Source of the DNA: Streptomyces iakyrus
GTDB lineage: Bacteria > Actinomycetota > Actinomycetes > Streptomycetales > Streptomycetaceae
DNA length: 64,000 nt
Direction of reading: 5' to 3'
Assembly (NCBI RefSeq): GCF_000717055.1
Contig: NZ_JNXI01000007.1
Coordinates: 62,001 to 126,000 of the forward strand
Shown: positions 15,115-22,576 of the stretch, piece by piece
Numbering within the stretch: position 1 is the stretch's first letter
How the letters are laid out: each line of letters opens with the position of its first letter
Position numbers and translations under genes: made by a program
Notes under the pieces: generated by a model
What the model saw: only the letters and a program-made list of their open reading frames with translations
Database searches by the model: none
What the model was told of the DNA's origin: nothing

Positions 15115-16311
15115 TTACCAGGTCACGGGGAGTTCCAGCATCCCCTGGATCGTGTCGCCGGGCTTGAAGGGGATCTCCTCGGCCGGGGCGGCCAGGCGCA
15201 GGGTGGGCAGCCGGGCGAAGAGGCTGTGCAGGGCGATCTCCAGCTCGGCGCGGGCGAGGTTCTGGCCGAGGCACTGGTGGATACCGAAGCCGAACGCGAC
15301 GTGATGCCGGGCCGGGCGGCTCCAGTCGAGCGTGTCCGGCTCGGGGTAGACCGTCTCGTCGCGGTTGATGACGGAGGTGGCGAAGACCACCCCGTCGCCC
15401 TGACGGATCGTCGTCCCCGCCACCTCGATGTCCTCCACGGCCAGACGCAGCATGCCGTCCGCGATGGACAGCAGCCGCATCAGCTCCTCGACCGCGGCCG
15501 GCAGCAGGTCCGGGTCCGCGCGCAGCTCGGCGAGCTTCTCGGGGTGCTGGAGCAGGGTGAAGGTGCCGAGCGAGATCATGTTGGCGGTCGTCTCGTGGCC
15601 CGCGACCAGCAGGATGAGGGCCATGGCGATCAGGCCCTCGCGGTCGAGGTCGCCCTCGCGCAGCTGCCGGTGAACCAGGTCGTCCAGCAGGCCGGTGCCG
15701 GGGGCGCGCTGCTTGCGGTCGATCAGCTCGCCGAAGTACGTCTCCAGCCGGTCGCGGGCGTCGAGCACATCAGCGGCCTCCGGGCCGCGCAGCAGCCGTC
15801 GCGACTGGGCCTCGAAGAAGTCGTGGTCGGCGTACGGGACGCCGAGCAGGGCGCAGATGACCATGGACGGCACGGGCAGCGCAAAGGCGCTGACCAGGTC
15901 CGCGACGGGCCCCTCGGCGATCATCGCGTCGAGCCGCTCGTCCACGATCTGCTGGATGCGTGGCCGGAGCTCGACGGCGCGCTTGAGGGTGAAGTCCCCG
16001 ACGACCATCCGCCGCTGGGCGCGGTGCTCGGGGTCGTCGACGCCCAGCAGGGCCGTTCTGCGGTTGCGGATCCCGGCGAAGCGCCGGTTGGGGACGGGGA
16101 AGCCGGGCCGGTCGCGGTTGGACGACAGGCGCGGGTCGGCCAGCAGGGCGCGGGCGGTGGCGTGCCCGCTGACCAGCCAGGCCCCGCGGCCGTCGAAGAG
16201 GGTGATGCGGGTCAGGGGGCGTTCGGTGCGCAGCGCGTCGTAGGCGGCGGGCGGGTGGTAGGGGCAGGTCCTGCTCTGGGGGAAGGCGACGGGTGCGGTC
16301 GTGTCCGTCAT
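15115..16311 (-). CDS. Cytochrome P450 (CYP105-like)
   Basis: A 398-aa soluble class I P450. Visible motifs: I helix AGHETTANM, ExxR in EELMRLLS, and the haem loop FGFGIHQCLGQNLARAELEIAL with the cysteine ligand. N-terminal FPQSRTCPYHPP and overall pattern fit the CYP105 family, typically xenobiotic or secondary-metabolite hydroxylases. ATG 16311 is preferred over the upstream in-frame ATG 16368 because GAGG precedes it and family members start there. It forms an operon with the downstream ferredoxin. The upstream region contains TGCC-CCA-GGCA near 16357, a possible regulator site. Confidence 0.9.
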   Translation of the reverse strand: MTDTTAPVAFPQSRTCPYHPPAAYDALRTERPLTRITLFDGRGAWLVSGHATARALLADPRLSSNRDRPGFPVPNRRFAGIRNRRTALLGVDDPEHRAQRRMVVGDFTLKRAVELRPRIQQIVDERLDAMIAEGPVADLVSAFALPVPSMVICALLGVPYADHDFFEAQSRRLLRGPEAADVLDARDRLETYFGELIDRKQRAPGTGLLDDLVHRQLREGDLDREGLIAMALILLVAGHETTANMISLGTFTLLQHPEKLAELRADPDLLPAAVEELMRLLSIADGMLRLAVEDIEVAGTTIRQGDGVVFATSVINRDETVYPEPDTLDWSRPARHHVAFGFGIHQCLGQNLARAELEIALHSLFARLPTLRLAAPAEEIPFKPGDTIQGMLELPVTW

Positions 16312-16662
16312 GAAGACCTCGCAGACGAGTAGTGCGTCGTGCCGATCTTCATTAGATGCCCCAGGCACCTATAGGGCGACGCGAAGTTCGGCCATGTCGC
16401 CGACGGAGCCAAGATGGCCGGGGAATGGCGTATTCCTGTTCGAGCCCCGGGGGTTGCAACCCCCTGTCGTGGTGCCGGCCTCCTCGCCCGGGCCGCGGGT
16501 GCGGCGGGGCCGATGCGAAAACCGGTTGTCGGTCCGGCGGGGCAGGCCCCAGGATCCAGCCATGCCTACGTTCACCCTTCTCCCGCCGCTGTCCGCCGCC
16601 GCTCCCGCCGGCCGCCGACAGCAGCAGTCCGGCCGCCGGGGAGGACCGACGCCGCCGCGGTC
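16312..16662. other. 351-bp divergent promoter region with a perfect palindrome and a short leader frame
   Basis: Lies between the P450 and LysE genes. It holds the promoter of the leftward P450 in its left half and a perfect 16-bp palindrome, GGGGGTTGCAACCCCC, at 16449-16464. Its right part carries a 34-codon frame (16562-16666) listed separately. I see nothing else. Confidence 0.55.
16449..16464. promoter_or_regulatory. Perfect palindrome GGGGGTTGCAACCCCC
   Basis: 16-bp palindrome midway between the divergent P450 and LysE genes. It has no loop, so an operator is more likely than a terminator. Confidence 0.4.
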
Positions 16663-16666
16663 ATGA
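16562..16666 (+). CDS. Possible 34-aa leader peptide overlapping the LysE start
   Basis: Frame starting MPTFTLLPPLSAAAPAG with AGGA 8 bases upstream. Its TGA overlaps the ATG of the LysE gene in an ATGA junction, a classical translational-coupling arrangement. It would explain why the transporter start has no adjacent ribosome site. The peptide has no recognisable domain; it may instead be non-coding, with the transporter start placed elsewhere. Confidence 0.35.
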   Translation: MPTFTLLPPLSAAAPAGRRQQQSGRRGGPTPPRS

Positions 16667-17295
16667 CCGCCGCGCTCGTCGCGGGGCTGCTCGCCGGGTA
16701 CGGCATCGCCGTCCCCGTGGGTGCCGTCGGGACCTACCTCGTCTCCCTCACCGCCCGCACCTCCCTGCGCACCGGTGTCTGCGCCGCGCTCGGCGTCGCC
16801 ACCGCCGACGGGCTCTACGCCCTCGCGGCCACGCTCGGGGGGACCGCCCTGGCGTCCGCACTGCGGCCCGTGCTCGGGCCGCTGCGCTGGGTCTGCGTGC
16901 TGGTACTGCTCGCGCTGGCGGCGTGGGGTGCCGTCACCGCCGTGCGCGAGTACCGGGGCCACCGGCTCGCGACCCGCACCTCCCCCGCTCCCCCGAGTCC
17001 CACCCGGGCCTTCCTGGGCCTGCTGGGCATCACCCTGCTGAACCCCACCACCGTCATCTACTTCGCGGCCCTCGTGCTCGGCTCCCAGGCCACCGGCCCG
17101 GCCGGCCCTCTGGAGCAGGGCGTGTTCGTGCTGGCCGCCTTCGCCGCGTCCGCGAGCTGGCAGGTGCTGCTGGCAGGGAGCGGAGCGCTGCTGGGCCGGG
17201 CGCTGACCGGCCGGCGAGGGCGGCTGGCGACGGCCCTTGCGGCGAGCGGGGTGATGACCGCCCTGGCCGTGCGGATGGCGCTCGCACCGGGATGA
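16663..17295 (+). CDS. LysE/RhtB-family exporter
   Basis: 210 aa with about six hydrophobic segments. The N-terminus LLAGYGIAVPVGAVGTYLVSLTARTSLRTGVCAALGVATADGLY has the LysE signature (P-G between helices 1 and 2, then G-x3-D). A second conserved region is GLLGITLLNPTTVIYFAALVLG. The family exports amino acids or related small molecules. ATG 16663 is taken because the LysE domain begins there; the ribosome site is distant (GGGGAGG about 18 bases away), and a coupled leader frame may supply ribosomes. Confidence 0.85.
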   Translation: MTAALVAGLLAGYGIAVPVGAVGTYLVSLTARTSLRTGVCAALGVATADGLYALAATLGGTALASALRPVLGPLRWVCVLVLLALAAWGAVTAVREYRGHRLATRTSPAPPSPTRAFLGLLGITLLNPTTVIYFAALVLGSQATGPAGPLEQGVFVLAAFAASASWQVLLAGSGALLGRALTGRRGRLATALAASGVMTALAVRMALAPG

Positions 17296-17400
17296 GATCC
17301 CGCGCATCCGGCCGGATCCGGGGGTGCGGATGATTCCCGCGGGCACGGATGTTGACGACGGGTGGCGATGAGCCACAGACGCGACGATGGGACGGATGCC

Positions 17401-17850
17401 ATGCCTCTGGAAGGCGAGTACGAACCCAGCCCGACGCAGTGGGTGCGCAACCAGGTGGAGCTGTACGAGAGCTCCGGCGGCACGGAGGGGACGACGCTGC
17501 AGGGCTCGAAGATGCCGGTCGTCATCCTGACCTCACGGGGCGCCAAGAGCGGCAAGCTGCGCAAGACGCCGGTGATGCGGGTCGAGCACGAGGGGCGTTA
17601 CGCCGCGGTGGCCTCCCTCGGCGGGGCACCCAAGCACCCCGTCTGGTACTTCAACATCCTGGCCGACCCGCACGTGGAGCTCCAGGACGGGCCGGTGAAG
17701 CAGGACATGACCGCCCGTGAGGTCACGGGCGAGGAGAAGGCCGCCTGGTGGGAGCGGGCCGTCGCGGCCTACCCGGCGTACGCCGACTACCAGAAGAAGA
17801 CGGACCGGGAGATTCCGGTGTTCGTCCTGGAGCCGGCCGACGGCGGCTGA
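17401..17850 (+). CDS. Deazaflavin (F420)-dependent nitroreductase-family protein (DUF385)
   Basis: 149 aa of the Ddn/DUF385 family, split beta-barrel proteins using coenzyme F420. Characteristic stretches: [31 protein letters not shown] in outline, [15 protein letters not shown] and ITDRE-like [13 protein letters not shown]. The in-frame start at 17362 would add 13 residues ([13 protein letters not shown]); ATG 17401 matches the usual family start [12 protein letters not shown] hairpin follows the stop. Confidence 0.88.
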   Translation: MPLEGEYEPSPTQWVRNQVELYESSGGTEGTTLQGSKMPVVILTSRGAKSGKLRKTPVMRVEHEGRYAAVASLGGAPKHPVWYFNILADPHVELQDGPVKQDMTAREVTGEEKAAWWERAVAAYPAYADYQKKTDREIPVFVLEPADGG

Positions 17851-17856
17851 GGGGGG

Positions 17857-17883
17857 GCCGGCTGCCCGCCGCGGGCAGTCGGC
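17857..17883. terminator. Hairpin terminator between the DUF385 and CDF genes
   Basis: GCCGGCTGCCCGC / GCGGGCAGTCGGC pair over 13 bases with a single G-T wobble, followed by GAAAAACTTT. It sits 7 bases after the DUF385 stop and before the convergent CDF gene. Confidence 0.65.
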
Positions 17884-17936
17884 GAAAAACTTTCCGCCCC
17901 GTGGGTGTGAACCGGCCGCGACGGGGCACGCGAGGT

Positions 17937-18896
17937 TCAGGCCCCGCCGCGCTCCCCCGTCGCGGCGGGGCTTTCCGCTGCCTCACGGGCGGGGCGGTCG
18001 GTCACGTCGAGGAAGATCTGGTCGGCCTCGGGCACCGTCCGGGCTATGGACCGCTTGATGCGGACGGCGACCTCCTCCACGCGCTCACTGTCCAGACCGG
18101 GCACCAGATCGACGCGGGCCGCCACCAGGGCGGTGTCGAGTCCGGTCTTCATTGTGAACAGCGCTTCCACGCTGTCGATCTCGGGCTGAGCCCGCAGCAG
18201 CTCCCGGATCCGCCCGCTCGTCTCCGGGTCGGCCGCCTCTCCGATCAGCTGGTCCCGGGCCTCGCGGCCCAGCCGGAAGGCCACGTAGACCAGCAGCGCG
18301 CCGATCGCGAGCGAGGCCGAGGCCTCCCATACCACCTGGCCGGTGATCATGTGCAGCGCCATGCCCACGATGGCCAGGGTGACGCCGAGCACCGCGGTGC
18401 CGTCCTCGGCGACGACCGTCCGCAGGGCAGGATCGCGCAGCCCGGCGCCCGCGCCGCCCTGCCGGCGCACCTGGTACAGCGCCCGCAACAGTGAACCGCC
18501 CTCCGCGAGGAGGGCGATTCCGAGCACGATCAGGCCGGCCACATAGCCGCCGAGTTCCTCCTCCGCACCGCTCGTAAGGGCTTCGAAGCCCTGGAAGAAG
18601 GAGAAGCAACCGCCCATGACGAAGATCCCGACGGCCGCGAGGAGCGACCAGAAGAACCGCTCCTTGCCGTAGCCGAAGGGATGCCGCCGGTCGGCGGGGC
18701 GGCGGCTGCGGCGCAGCGCCGCGAGCAGGAACACCTCGTTCAGGCTGTCGGCCACCGAGTGGGCGGCCTCGGACAGCAGCGCGGGTGATCCCGCCGCCAG
18801 GCCGCCGATGGCCTTGGCCACCGCGATCACCAGATTGGCCGCGAGCGCCACCAGCACGGTGACGCGTGTCTTGTGATCACTTCCTTCATCAGTCAC
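17937..18896 (-). CDS. Cation diffusion facilitator (CDF) transporter
   Basis: 319 aa. The N-terminal half carries the CDF membrane domain: VLVALAANLVIAVAKAIGGLAAGSPALLSEAAHSVADSLNEVFLL in outline, with the H-D metal site in AAHSVADS, then RPADRRHPFGYGKERFFWSLLAAVGIF. The C-terminal half is the cytoplasmic metal-sensing alpha/beta domain (about 220-310). Members export Zn, Fe or Mn against protons. The frame extends to 19028, but the GTG at 18896 (VTDEGSDHK) matches where homologues begin; the upstream part has no family resemblance. Confidence 0.87.
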   Translation of the reverse strand: MTDEGSDHKTRVTVLVALAANLVIAVAKAIGGLAAGSPALLSEAAHSVADSLNEVFLLAALRRSRRPADRRHPFGYGKERFFWSLLAAVGIFVMGGCFSFFQGFEALTSGAEEELGGYVAGLIVLGIALLAEGGSLLRALYQVRRQGGAGAGLRDPALRTVVAEDGTAVLGVTLAIVGMALHMITGQVVWEASASLAIGALLVYVAFRLGREARDQLIGEAADPETSGRIRELLRAQPEIDSVEALFTMKTGLDTALVAARVDLVPGLDSERVEEVAVRIKRSIARTVPEADQIFLDVTDRPAREAAESPAATGERGGA

Positions 18897-18996
18897 CCAC
18901 GCCGATTGCCCCGGTCGGGGGTACTCACACCGTGCCGTCGGCGGAAAACGGGGAACGCGTTCACCAGGGCCCACGTACGCCAAGGAGGTCATTCCC

Positions 18997-20022
18997 ATGA
19001 GCCGCGACGACGGCGACGACGGCAACACCGCCTATGGAAGGAGGGCGTTCAAACGGTCCAAGGCGCATTTCGCGGACCGGGTCACCGCGGACGGCCGGGA
19101 CGGCTGGCCGGTGGAGGCCGGCCGCTACCGTCTGGTCGTCAGCCGTGCCTGCCCCTGGGCGAGCCGGTCGCTGGTCTCCCGGCGGCTGCTCGGTCTGGAG
19201 GACTCCCTGTCCCTGGCGGTGGCCGACCCGATCCAGGACGACCGCAGCTGGCGCTTCACGCTGGACGAGGACGGACGCGACCCGGTCCTCGGCATCCGCT
19301 TCCTGAGTGAGGCGTACGACCGCCGCGAGTCGGACTATCCGGGTGGTGTCAGCGTGCCGGCGCTCGTGGACGTGCCCAGCGGCCGGCTGGTGACCAACGA
19401 CTACCAGCAGCTCACCCTCGACCTCGCGACCGAGTGGACGGCCCTGCACCGGGACGGCGCGCCCGATCTGTACCCGGACGCGCTGCGCGACGAGATCGAC
19501 GAGGTGATGGCGGACGTCTACGAGGACGTCAACAACGGCGTCTACCGGGCGGGGTTCGCGACCGGGCAGGAGGAGTACGAGGCCGCCTGCACGGGTGTGT
19601 TCCGGCGCCTGGAGCTGCTCGCGCACCGGCTGGAGGGGCAGCGCTACCTCGTCGGGGACACGATCACCGAGGCGGACATCCGGCTGTTCACCACGCTGGT
19701 GCGTTTCGACGCGGTCTACCACGGTCACTTCAAGTGCAACCGCTGGAAGCTGACGGAGAACCAGGTGCTGTGGGCGTACGTCCGCGACCTGTACCAGACC
19801 CCCGGGTTCGGCGACACCGTCGACTTCGACCACATCAAGCGCCACTACTACCAGGTGCACACCGGCATCAACCCGACCCGCGTCGTCCCCCTGGGCCCGG
19901 ACCTGTCCGGCTGGCTGACCCCGCACCACCGCGAGGAGCTGGGCGGCCGGCCGTTCGGTGACGGCACACCGCCCGGGCCGGTCCGCGCCGAGGAGCGGAT
20001 ACCGGCGGCGCACACCCCCTGA
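18997..20022 (+). CDS. Glutathionyl-hydroquinone reductase (Xi-class GST family)
   Basis: 341 aa. The thioredoxin-like N-terminal domain has the catalytic C52-P-W-A motif (SRACPWASRS) that defines Xi-class glutathione transferases such as YqjG/EcmB. The helical C-terminal domain is clear (RYLVGDTITEADIRLFTTLVRFD, and HFKCNRWKLTENQVLWAYVRDLY). These enzymes reduce glutathionyl-quinols. Since Streptomyces makes mycothiol rather than glutathione, the actual thiol partner is uncertain. ATG 18997 follows AAGGAGG. The DUF4235 gene lies 35 bp downstream on the same strand. Confidence 0.9.
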   Translation: MSRDDGDDGNTAYGRRAFKRSKAHFADRVTADGRDGWPVEAGRYRLVVSRACPWASRSLVSRRLLGLEDSLSLAVADPIQDDRSWRFTLDEDGRDPVLGIRFLSEAYDRRESDYPGGVSVPALVDVPSGRLVTNDYQQLTLDLATEWTALHRDGAPDLYPDALRDEIDEVMADVYEDVNNGVYRAGFATGQEEYEAACTGVFRRLELLAHRLEGQRYLVGDTITEADIRLFTTLVRFDAVYHGHFKCNRWKLTENQVLWAYVRDLYQTPGFGDTVDFDHIKRHYYQVHTGINPTRVVPLGPDLSGWLTPHHREELGGRPFGDGTPPGPVRAEERIPAAHTP

Positions 20023-20057
20023 CCATTTCACCCACCCTCAGCCCTCTAGGAGTTGCC

Positions 20058-20357
20058 GTGGCAAAGAAGAAGAAGAAGATGTCCCTCGCGTACCAGCCCC
20101 TCGGGTTCGTGCTCGGCTGGTCGGGCGGCTGGCTGGCCGGGCTCGCCTTCCGCAAGACGTGGATGGCGATCCGGCACGAGGAGGACGCGCCCGACGCTCT
20201 GGACAAGGACCGCGGCTGGGGCGAGGTCCTCCTGGCCGCCGCCATCCAGGGCGCGATCTTCGCGGTGGTGCGCAGCGCCGTGGACCGCGCCGGCGCCAAG
20301 GCCATCGAGCGTTCGACCGGCACCTGGCCGGTCGGCGAGAAGGGCGGCCGGGACTGA
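20058..20357 (+). CDS. DUF4235 small membrane protein
   Basis: 99 aa. A lysine-rich start (MAKKKKKMS) is followed by a hydrophobic helix with Gly-Trp motifs (FVLGWSGGWLAGLAFRKTWMAI), a hydrophilic loop with WGEVLLAAAIQGAIFAVVR as a second helix, and a short basic tail. The family is common in actinobacteria with no known function. GGAGTTGCC precedes the start. It may be read through from the GST gene; a strong palindrome ends the unit. Confidence 0.85.
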   Translation: MAKKKKKMSLAYQPLGFVLGWSGGWLAGLAFRKTWMAIRHEEDAPDALDKDRGWGEVLLAAAIQGAIFAVVRSAVDRAGAKAIERSTGTWPVGEKGGRD

Positions 20358-20364
20358 TCGCCGC

Positions 20365-20398
20365 CCGGCCCCGCCCGGCGGCCGCCGGGCGGGGCCGG
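20365..20398. terminator. 34-bp perfect palindrome, bidirectional terminator
   Basis: Two 17-bp perfectly complementary arms with no spacer (20365-20381 and 20382-20398), 8 bases after the DUF4235 stop and 8 bases before the end of the truncated lrp. GC content is nearly 100 percent. Confidence 0.7.
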
Positions 20399-20405
20399 CC
20401 CGCCC

Positions 20406-20514
20406 TCAGCCGTTCTCCTTGATCGTCTTCATGATGAGGTGGGATTCGAGGCGCAGCACGGCGGGCAGGCCGCTGAGCCTGTTCATCAGGAACGCCTCGT
20501 AGGCGGCGTGGCCG
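20406..20514 (-). pseudogene. Lrp/AsnC-family regulator, 3' remnant
   Basis: Only the C-terminal tail of an Lrp/AsnC regulator survives: HAAYEAFLMNRLSGLP, then VLRLESHLIMKTIKENG and a TGA. This is the last beta-alpha-beta of the effector domain. Upstream (rightwards) the resemblance stops abruptly at about 20510, where the opposite strand becomes azlC sequence. The longer open frame on this strand is a shadow of azlC. In relatives lrp and azlCD are divergent neighbours, so a deletion has removed the promoter, the helix-turn-helix and most of both genes. Confidence 0.75.
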
Positions 20515-20517
20515 GCG

Positions 20518-20778
20518 GCCGGGGCCCGGCTGGGGTCCCTCGTCCCGGACGGCGTCACCGGGCTGGACTTCGCGCTGACCGCGCTGTTCGCCGTCCTCGC
20601 CCTGGACGCGGTCCGTGACCTGCGCGGTGATCTGCCCACTGGGCTGCTCGCCCTGCTCAGCGCCCTGGCCGCCGGCCTGCTCGTCCCGCACCAGCTGCTC
20701 CTGGCCGCCTTCGCCCCGTTCACCGCCGGGCTGCTGGTACGGCGCCTGGCCGACGTGAGGAAGCCCGCTCATGCCTGA
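20518..20778 (+). pseudogene. azlC: azlC 3' remnant (branched-chain amino acid exporter large subunit)
   Basis: About 86 codons matching the C-terminal third of AzlC: RLGSLVPDGVTGLDFALTALF, AVLALDAVRDL, then two hydrophobic helices ending ADVRKPAHA. A stop codon at 20500-20502 closes the frame on the left, and no start codon or ribosome site exists. Complete AzlC is about 240 aa, so roughly two thirds are missing. The TGA at 20776 overlaps the azlD start (ATGCCTGA), preserving the original coupling. Confidence 0.75.
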
Positions 20779-21094
20779 GTACGCCGTGGTGCCGGTCCTC
20801 GCCACCACTGCCGTCACCTGGGCGCTGCGAGCCCTGCCCTTCGCCGCCCTCGCCCCGCTGCGGGGCAGCGCCACCGTGCGCTACCTCAGTACGCGCATAC
20901 CGGCCGGAGTGATGGTGATCCTGGTCGTCTACTGCCTGCGCGACCTGCCGGTCACCGAGTCCCGCGCGGTGGCGCCACTGGCCGCCCTGGCCGTCACCGT
21001 CGGGCTGCACCTGTGGCGCCGCAACGCCCTGCTGAGCATCCTCGTCGGCACGGCCGTCCATGTGGTCCTCGCCAGCACCTTCCTCGCCCGTTGA
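20771..21094 (+). CDS. azlD: AzlD, small subunit of branched-chain amino acid exporter (orphaned)
   Basis: 107 aa with four hydrophobic helices and the AzlD pattern: VPVLATTAVTWALRALPFAAL, YLSTRIPAGVMVILVVYCL, and a C-terminal GTAVHVVL. AzlCD exports branched-chain amino acids and analogues, and both subunits are needed. Here azlC is truncated and the shared promoter is gone, so the gene is probably silent and non-functional although its frame is intact. It ends 9 bp from the convergent VOC gene. Confidence 0.8.
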   Translation: MPEYAVVPVLATTAVTWALRALPFAALAPLRGSATVRYLSTRIPAGVMVILVVYCLRDLPVTESRAVAPLAALAVTVGLHLWRRNALLSILVGTAVHVVLASTFLAR

Positions 21095-21103
21095 GCCGGT
21101 CGT

Positions 21104-21496
21104 TCAGCCCTGCTTGGGTGCCGTCGGCGCGGTGCGGCGCAGGGTGAAGGAGTGGCCGGCCGGATCGGCGTAGCCGCGCTCCTCCAGGGGACCCGAGGGC
21201 TCCTTGGCCTCCAGGGGGCGGCCGCCGAGGCTGATGACGCGACGTTCCACCGCGTCGAGGTCGTCCACCACGAACTCCAGGTGGGCCTGCAAGGAGTTCT
21301 CGGGGCGGGGCCAGCTGGGCGGGGTCGCGTTGACGTCCCGGCGCAGGGCGATCCGGAAGCCGTCGGCGCTCTTGATCTCCACCCGGTTGGCGGTGGCGTC
21401 CGACTCCTCCCCCTCCAGCAGTTCCTTGTAGAACACGGCGAGCTTCTCGGGCTCGGCGCAGTCGAGCACGAGGACCCCCGCTTTCACCAGTGCCAT
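21104..21496 (-). CDS. VOC-family (glyoxalase/bleomycin-resistance fold) protein
   Basis: 130 aa with the paired beta-alpha-beta-beta-beta modules of the vicinal-oxygen-chelate superfamily: KAGVLVLDCAEPEKLAVFYKELL at the N-terminus, AHLEFVVDDLDAVERRVISLGG in the second half, and a closing YADPAGHSFTL. The usual metal ligands are only partly present, so binding rather than catalysis is possible. Single-gene unit. Confidence 0.85.
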   Translation of the reverse strand: MALVKAGVLVLDCAEPEKLAVFYKELLEGEESDATANRVEIKSADGFRIALRRDVNATPPSWPRPENSLQAHLEFVVDDLDAVERRVISLGGRPLEAKEPSGPLEERGYADPAGHSFTLRRTAPTAPKQG

Positions 21497-21575
21497 GTCT
21501 CCTCCGCAGGATTCCGGCCGCGGGGCGGTCGTGCCCCGCGGATCCGTACCTTGCGGATATCCCCGTCCGGCCGAT

Positions 21576-22040
21576 TCAGTCGGCCTTCAACCACCGTCCG
21601 TCGCGCATGAGTTCACGGCCGTCGAGTTCGTCGGCCTCCCGCCAGGCCTGCACCCGCCGCGGCACGACGCGGAAGTAGAGGTACGGCGTGGCGAGCCGGC
21701 GGGGGTCGAACCCGGTCTTCGCGGCGAAGAGTTCGGCGTCCTGCTCCGTCAGCTCGCCGGGCTGGACGGTCTCCACCGTGCCTTCCACCATGACCACGTC
21801 ACGAGTCGGCCCGATGCCCACCCGGGCCCGGCCGGACGCGGCGAGGTTCCGTCCGGTGGGGCTGGACGCGGGTGTGGCGAACAGCAAGTACGAGCCGTTC
21901 CAGAGGAACGACAGCGGGACGAGGTAGGGCGCCCCCGACGCGCCGTCGGCCGTGGCGACCCAGGCGTCCACGTCGTGTTCGAGACGGCGCAGGGTGTCCT
22001 TCGTGCGCTGCTCAGCGCTGCGTGCGGGTGCGGACGTCAT
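21576..22040 (-). CDS. PPOX-class F420/flavin-dependent oxidoreductase
   Basis: 154 aa split-barrel protein of the pyridoxamine-phosphate-oxidase-like superfamily: RLEHDVDAWVATADGASGAPYLVPLSFLW in outline, LLFATPASSPTGRNLAASGRARVGIG and DVVMVEGTVE. Streptomyces members usually bind F420 or FMN; the substrate is unknown. The ATG has GGAGG upstream. It is transcribed leftwards, 79 bp from the VOC gene. Confidence 0.85.
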   Translation of the reverse strand: MTSAPARSAEQRTKDTLRRLEHDVDAWVATADGASGAPYLVPLSFLWNGSYLLFATPASSPTGRNLAASGRARVGIGPTRDVVMVEGTVETVQPGELTEQDAELFAAKTGFDPRRLATPYLYFRVVPRRVQAWREADELDGRELMRDGRWLKAD

Positions 22041-22576
22041 CGCGGTCGGCCTCCTGACGAGTCGTCGGACGGACTCTGACCAGTGTGACGCCCCGGTGCG
22101 CCGGAGGCCCGGCTGACAGGCCGCGGCCTGTGAGGGACGAGGGAGTATACGCAGCTCAAGCGCTTTCCACCGTAACCGAGATCACGGCAGTGTCACGGAA
22201 TGGCTTGTTCACGCCCTGGGCAGCCTCGTACCGCTTCTCGGTTCAACGTTCGGACTGCGAAGCCGAGTTCGAGTGTGCGGCCGGTCATGGCACCGTCCGC
22301 TCGCAGGGGCGGGGGGCTCTGCGGTCCGTCTCCCGAAAGGAAGCAGATGCCTCAGGACGTCCGGTTCGACCTGCCCTTCGACACCCCTGTCGGCCACCCG
22401 CACCCCTAGGGCGACGCAGCGCACGGTCGTTCGCAGCAGGAGCCGGTGCCGGTCGCTTGAGTCCGGCCGTCCGGCAAGGCCGTCGCGGAACGTACAGAAG
22501 ATCCCCGGACCGGGCCGGTCCACGACCACGGCCGACCGATTCCGTTGCCATGACCACAGTTCCTTGGGAGACCGTT
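22041..22576. other. 536-bp region with a truncated terpene-synthase start
   Basis: Holds the promoter of the leftward PPOX gene and, at 22347-22409, a ribosome site plus 20 codons resembling the N-terminus of a bacterial sesquiterpene synthase (listed separately). Beyond that TAG no homologous continuation is visible in any rightward frame before the next gene. Confidence 0.55.
22347..22409 (+). pseudogene. 5' remnant of a terpene-synthase-like gene
   Basis: After a good ribosome site (AAAGGAAG) the ATG at 22347 begins MPQDVRFDLPFDTPV and runs into TAG after 20 codons. Bacterial sesquiterpene synthases, such as pentalenene synthase (which begins MPQDVDFHIP), start in this way. No frameshifted continuation (no helix with FxxDDxxD) is seen. 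It is therefore either a relic left by a deletion or a short regulatory peptide. The identity rests on a short match only. Confidence 0.4.

Noticed and set aside
16439..16464. tRNA-like GTTCGAGCCCC string near the LysE gene
   Set aside because: Resembles a T-arm only by chance; no acceptor, D-arm or anticodon arm can be folded around it. The palindrome alone is kept.
17306..17317. ATCCGGCCGGAT palindrome after the LysE gene as a terminator
   Set aside because: Arms are only 6 bp and lack a loop; such CCGG-rich palindromes arise often by chance in this DNA.
20406..20723. Full-length 105-codon reading of the leftward frame at the deletion scar as a real gene
   Set aside because: Only its last 35 codons resemble Lrp; the rest is the antisense of azlC.
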